A stretch of 7,742 bases of DNA from contig JALRBE010000050.1 of the NCBI GenBank assembly GCA_023262335.1, positions 1 through 7,742 of the forward strand, given 5' to 3'. Of the stretch, positions 6,617-7,742 are shown in pieces; position 1 is the stretch's first letter; each line of letters starts with the position of its first letter. The translations under genes and the position numbers were made by a program. Source of the stretch: Candidatus Saccharimonadia bacterium. Lineage in GTDB: Bacteria > Patescibacteriota > Saccharimonadia > Saccharimonadales > Saccharimonadaceae. A model generated the notes under the pieces. The model searched no databases. It was given only the letters and a program-made list of their open reading frames with translations, and had not been told where the DNA came from.

Positions 6617-6985
6617 ATGCCGATTAAGACCATTCTAGTTATCGAAGACGACCGTTTCATCGGCGAAATGTACGTGCGCAGCCTTAAAAAGGAAGGTTAC
6701 GAGGTCGACTGGATGATCGGCGGCAACGACGGCCTGATCGCGGCACGCAACAAAGACTACGACCTTATTTTGCTTGACGTCATGCTACCCGAACGCCGCG
6801 GCAACGAAATCATGGAAGCCTTACGGGGCAAAGAAGACCTCATTCCGAACACCAAGATCATCGTGCTCACCAACTTCGAGCAAGACGAAGAATCGCGCAT
6901 GGCCATGGAGCACCGCGCCGACGGCTACCTCATCAAAGCCGAAATCACTCCCAAGAAGCTGCTTGACGTCATTGCCAACATGTAG
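6617..6985 (+). CDS. Single-domain response regulator (receiver only)
   Basis: This 122-residue protein is a complete CheY-like receiver. The acidic pocket is E10-D11-D12, the phospho-accepting Asp is D54 in LILLDVMLP, the switch Thr is T85 in IVLTNF, and the conserved Lys is K107 in YLIKAEITP. Nothing follows the last helix, so there is no DNA-binding or enzymatic output domain. The signal must pass by binding another protein or through a phosphorelay. It sits 2 bases after the kinase gene and should be co-transcribed with it. The end of the gene contains the -35 of the Nudix promoter. It has no cysteine. The assignment is firm; the target is unknown. Confidence 0.95.
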   Translation: MPIKTILVIEDDRFIGEMYVRSLKKEGYEVDWMIGGNDGLIAARNKDYDLILLDVMLPERRGNEIMEALRGKEDLIPNTKIIVLTNFEQDEESRMAMEHRADGYLIKAEITPKKLLDVIANM

Positions 6986-6999
6986 CAAGCTGCTATAAT
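6972..6999 (+). promoter_or_regulatory. Promoter of the Nudix-like gene
   Basis: TTGCCA (6972-6977, five of six matching TTGACA), a 16-base spacer and the extended -10 TGC-TATAAT (6991-6999). The -35 lies inside the regulator coding region. The -10 ends 10 bases before the ATG at 7010, so the leader would be 0-4 bases. Together with the gltX and tRNA promoters it is one of the best promoters in the window. Confidence 0.75.
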
Positions 7000-7009
7000 A
7001 CGCCGTTAC

Positions 7010-7393
7010 ATGGAGATAGTCGCGGCACTCGTCACGTTCAGGATACGCAACGGCGTCAAAGAGCTGTTGTTCCGCCGCGACCGTGATTCGTACTATTGGT
7101 CGTTCCCTGGCGGAACCCAGCGCCCCGGCGAAAGCGTCGGCCAATCACTGAGCAGAAACCTGGCGAGCCAAGGGATTGACGCCGGTACCGTGCGACGACT
7201 TGGCACCATCAGCACCCATGCCCGCGACGGCAAACTGCAAATAACGCATGTCTTTGCAGGCGCTACGTCCTCGATTGCCTCTCCTGACGCCGAATGGATG
7301 GACAAAACCCGCGCCCGGTTGCAGTCGGGATTCATGACCGCGTCGATGGTCGACGTCTTGCTGCCACACCTTGAAGCCGAGCGCCACTGGTAG
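7010..7393 (+). CDS. Nudix-fold protein with degenerate Nudix box
   Basis: This 127-residue protein has the usual length and strand order of a small Nudix hydrolase: MEIVAALVTFRI, LLFRRDRDSYYWSFPGG, then the box region. The box begins correctly (G35, five residues, E41, seven residues, R49) but continues RNLASQGI. The canonical continuation is RE-hydrophobic-x-EE-x-G-hydrophobic. Asn50, Ser53 and Gln54 stand where the three metal-binding glutamates should be, and the segment is one residue short. Catalysis of nucleoside-diphosphate hydrolysis by the normal mechanism is therefore doubtful; a binding or regulatory role, or decay, is possible. It has its own promoter and no ribosome-binding site, which fits leaderless translation. 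It has no cysteine. The fold assignment is good; activity is uncertain. Confidence 0.85.
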   Translation: MEIVAALVTFRIRNGVKELLFRRDRDSYYWSFPGGTQRPGESVGQSLSRNLASQGIDAGTVRRLGTISTHARDGKLQITHVFAGATSSIASPDAEWMDKTRARLQSGFMTASMVDVLLPHLEAERHW

Positions 7394-7403
7394 TCGAACA
7401 GAC

Positions 7404-7432
7404 TGGACAACCCCTGTTAAAACTGCTACAGT
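7404..7432 (+). promoter_or_regulatory. Promoter of the tRNA-Glu-like gene
   Basis: TGGACA (7404-7409, five of six to TTGACA), a 17-base spacer and extended -10 TGC-TACAGT (7424-7432). The expected start point is near G7439, which is also the first base of the long palindrome. An intact promoter argues that the downstream RNA is, or recently was, transcribed. Confidence 0.7.
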
Positions 7433-7438
7433 AGGGAA

Positions 7439-7528
7439 GCTTTGACCTTATTCCTGATGGCCTCATCGTCTAACGGTTAGGACATCAGGTTCGATTCCCC
7501 GTGAGGTCACCAGGAATGCGGTCAATGC
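7439..7528 (+). repeat. Long imperfect palindrome extending the tRNA acceptor stem into leader and trailer
   Basis: Bases 7439-7465 pair with 7502-7528 in one unbroken register (each pair of positions sums to 14967). Of 27 positions, 24 pair (two are G-U). The mismatches are T7441/T7526, T7448/C7519 and A7457/C7510. The inner 7 pairs are the tRNA acceptor stem (GGCCTCA/TGAGGTC). Outward are ATTCCTG/CAGGAAT, TTGACC/GGTCAA and GC/GC. Part of the CCA end is inside the duplex. The outer base of the stem coincides with the predicted transcription start. No T-run follows on the plus strand, so it is not a standard terminator. Confidence 0.75.
7459..7512 (+). tRNA. tRNA-Glu-like gene lacking the anticodon arm (probable pseudogene or tRNA-like RNA)
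   Basis: It has a perfect 7-bp acceptor stem (GGCCTCA 7459-7465 with TGAGGTC 7502-7508, one G-U) and a D-arm GTCT-AACGGTTA-GGAC (7468-7483) with U11-A24 and U13-G22 as in tRNA-Glu. It also has the left half of an anticodon stem (TCAGG, 7485-7489), a T-loop TTCGATT (7490-7496), the right T-stem arm CCCCG (7497-7501), A73 and an encoded CCA. Total length is 54 bases against about 75. The anticodon loop, right anticodon arm, variable loop and first three T-stem bases are missing. The left anticodon arm runs directly into the T-loop, so the T-stem also fails to pair at two positions. A deletion of about 22 bases between GGTT repeats (AGGTT of the anticodon arm and GGGTT of the T-arm) would explain it. 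It cannot read codons as it stands. An assembly or sequencing error is possible. Confidence 0.75.
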
Positions 7529-7546
7529 CAGGCTCACGTCACTGTT

Positions 7547-7582
7547 GAAATAAAAAGCCGGCACCGCGAAACGCGATGCCGG
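7547..7582 (-). terminator. Rho-independent terminator of the minus-strand gene
   Basis: On the minus strand CCGGCATCGCG (7582-7572) and CGCGGTGCCGG (7568-7558) form an 11-bp GC-rich stem with a TTT loop and one T-G wobble. It is followed by C and then TTTTTATTT. The wobble becomes an A-C mismatch on the plus strand and no T-run follows there, so it acts for the minus-strand gene. It starts 18 bases past that gene's stop. Confidence 0.9.
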
Positions 7583-7599
7583 TAACGGCGCGCCTGGAA

Positions 7600-7742
7600 T
7601 CAGGCGGCGCGGTTGCGGCTGAAGATGCTCGTCACCGTGGCGCCGGCGTGCTTGCGCTGGTACCAGCGCCATCCGAAGAACGCCGCGACGGCCACGAAGG
7701 CCAGTGCCCAGAACGCGCCGTTGGTGAGGATCTGGAACACGG
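7600..7742 (-). CDS. C-terminal end of an unidentified membrane protein, partial
   Basis: The last 46 codons of a minus-strand gene ending in TGA (7602-7600) and entering from the right edge. The visible tail is a hydrophobic segment (NGAFWALAFVAVAAFFGW) followed by a basic stretch (RWYQRKHAG) and a short tail ending SRNRAA. This matches a C-terminal membrane anchor with a positively charged cytoplasmic end. Reality is supported by the strong terminator just after it and by G/C-ending codons. It is the only gene here ending in TGA. I do not recognise the family. It converges on the tRNA-like gene. Confidence 0.75.
   Translation of the reverse strand, partial: VFQILTNGAFWALAFVAVAAFFGWRWYQRKHAGATVTSIFSRNRAA

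Noticed and set aside
7397..7418. AACAG/CTGTT inverted repeat around the tRNA promoter -35
   Set aside because: Only 5 bp, wide spacing; too weak to call an operator or a Nudix-gene terminator.
7470..7480. CTAACGGTTAG as an integron attC core
   Set aside because: It matches the RYYYAAC/GTTRRRY idea only in part and is the normal tRNA-Glu D-arm.
7463..7672. 69-codon minus-strand reading frame over the tRNA-like gene
   Set aside because: It overlaps the tRNA, the terminator and the real C-terminal gene in another frame, and its composition is not protein-like.
1..7742. Alternative genetic code (UGA as Gly or Trp), CRISPR array, insertion sequence or phage genes
   Set aside because: TGA ends the last gene in the expected place, no in-frame TGA occurs in conserved domains, and I saw no spaced direct repeats, transposase or phage motifs.

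Overview
The window looks like a stretch of chromosome from a Patescibacteria/CPR bacterium, most likely Candidatus Saccharibacteria (TM7). This is an inference from protein architectures I recognise (an N-terminally disordered, membrane-anchored DUF4367-like protein, a PEGA-domain membrane protein, a YerB/DUF3048 protein and a stand-alone receiver ending in an IKAEITP-type motif), from compact gene spacing and from a moderately high GC content. No search was run. The genetic code appears standard: TGG encodes Trp, GGN encodes Gly, and TAA, TAG and TGA all occur as stops.

Layout: (1) 1-1082, minus strand, a membrane-anchored PEGA-domain protein whose C-terminus lies outside the window. (2) 1083-1185, a compact divergent promoter region. 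(3) 1186-2148, plus strand, a DUF4367-like membrane protein with a long His/Thr/Pro/Ala-rich disordered region. (4) 2167-3606, gltX (glutamyl-tRNA synthetase). (5) 3607-3999, a gene-free stretch of about 390 bases with several strong nested inverted repeats. (6) 4000-6985, a tight three-gene unit: YerB/DUF3048 protein, membrane histidine kinase and single-domain response regulator, with a 10-base overlap and then a 2-base gap. (7) 7010-7393, a small Nudix-fold protein with a degenerate Nudix box and its own promoter inside the end of the regulator gene. (8) 7404-7528, a good promoter followed by a tRNA-Glu-like gene that lacks its anticodon arm and sits at the tip of a long imperfect palindrome. 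(9) 7547-7742, a terminator and the C-terminal end of a minus-strand membrane protein.

How the genes may work together: the DUF3048-kinase-regulator unit looks like an envelope-sensing two-component module whose output must go through protein-protein contact, because the regulator has no DNA-binding domain. The PEGA, DUF4367-like and DUF3048 proteins all have one N-terminal membrane segment and an extracytoplasmic body, so the region is weighted towards the cell surface. gltX is the only core translation gene present.

Three signals stand out. First, the anticodon-less tRNA-Glu inside a single-register 27-position palindrome whose base coincides with the predicted transcription start. Second, complete absence of cysteine from about 2,330 residues across all eight protein genes. 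Third, a repeated promoter style (extended -10, TGnTAnAnT) placed so close to start codons that several mRNAs are probably leaderless, while other genes carry Shine-Dalgarno-like sites.
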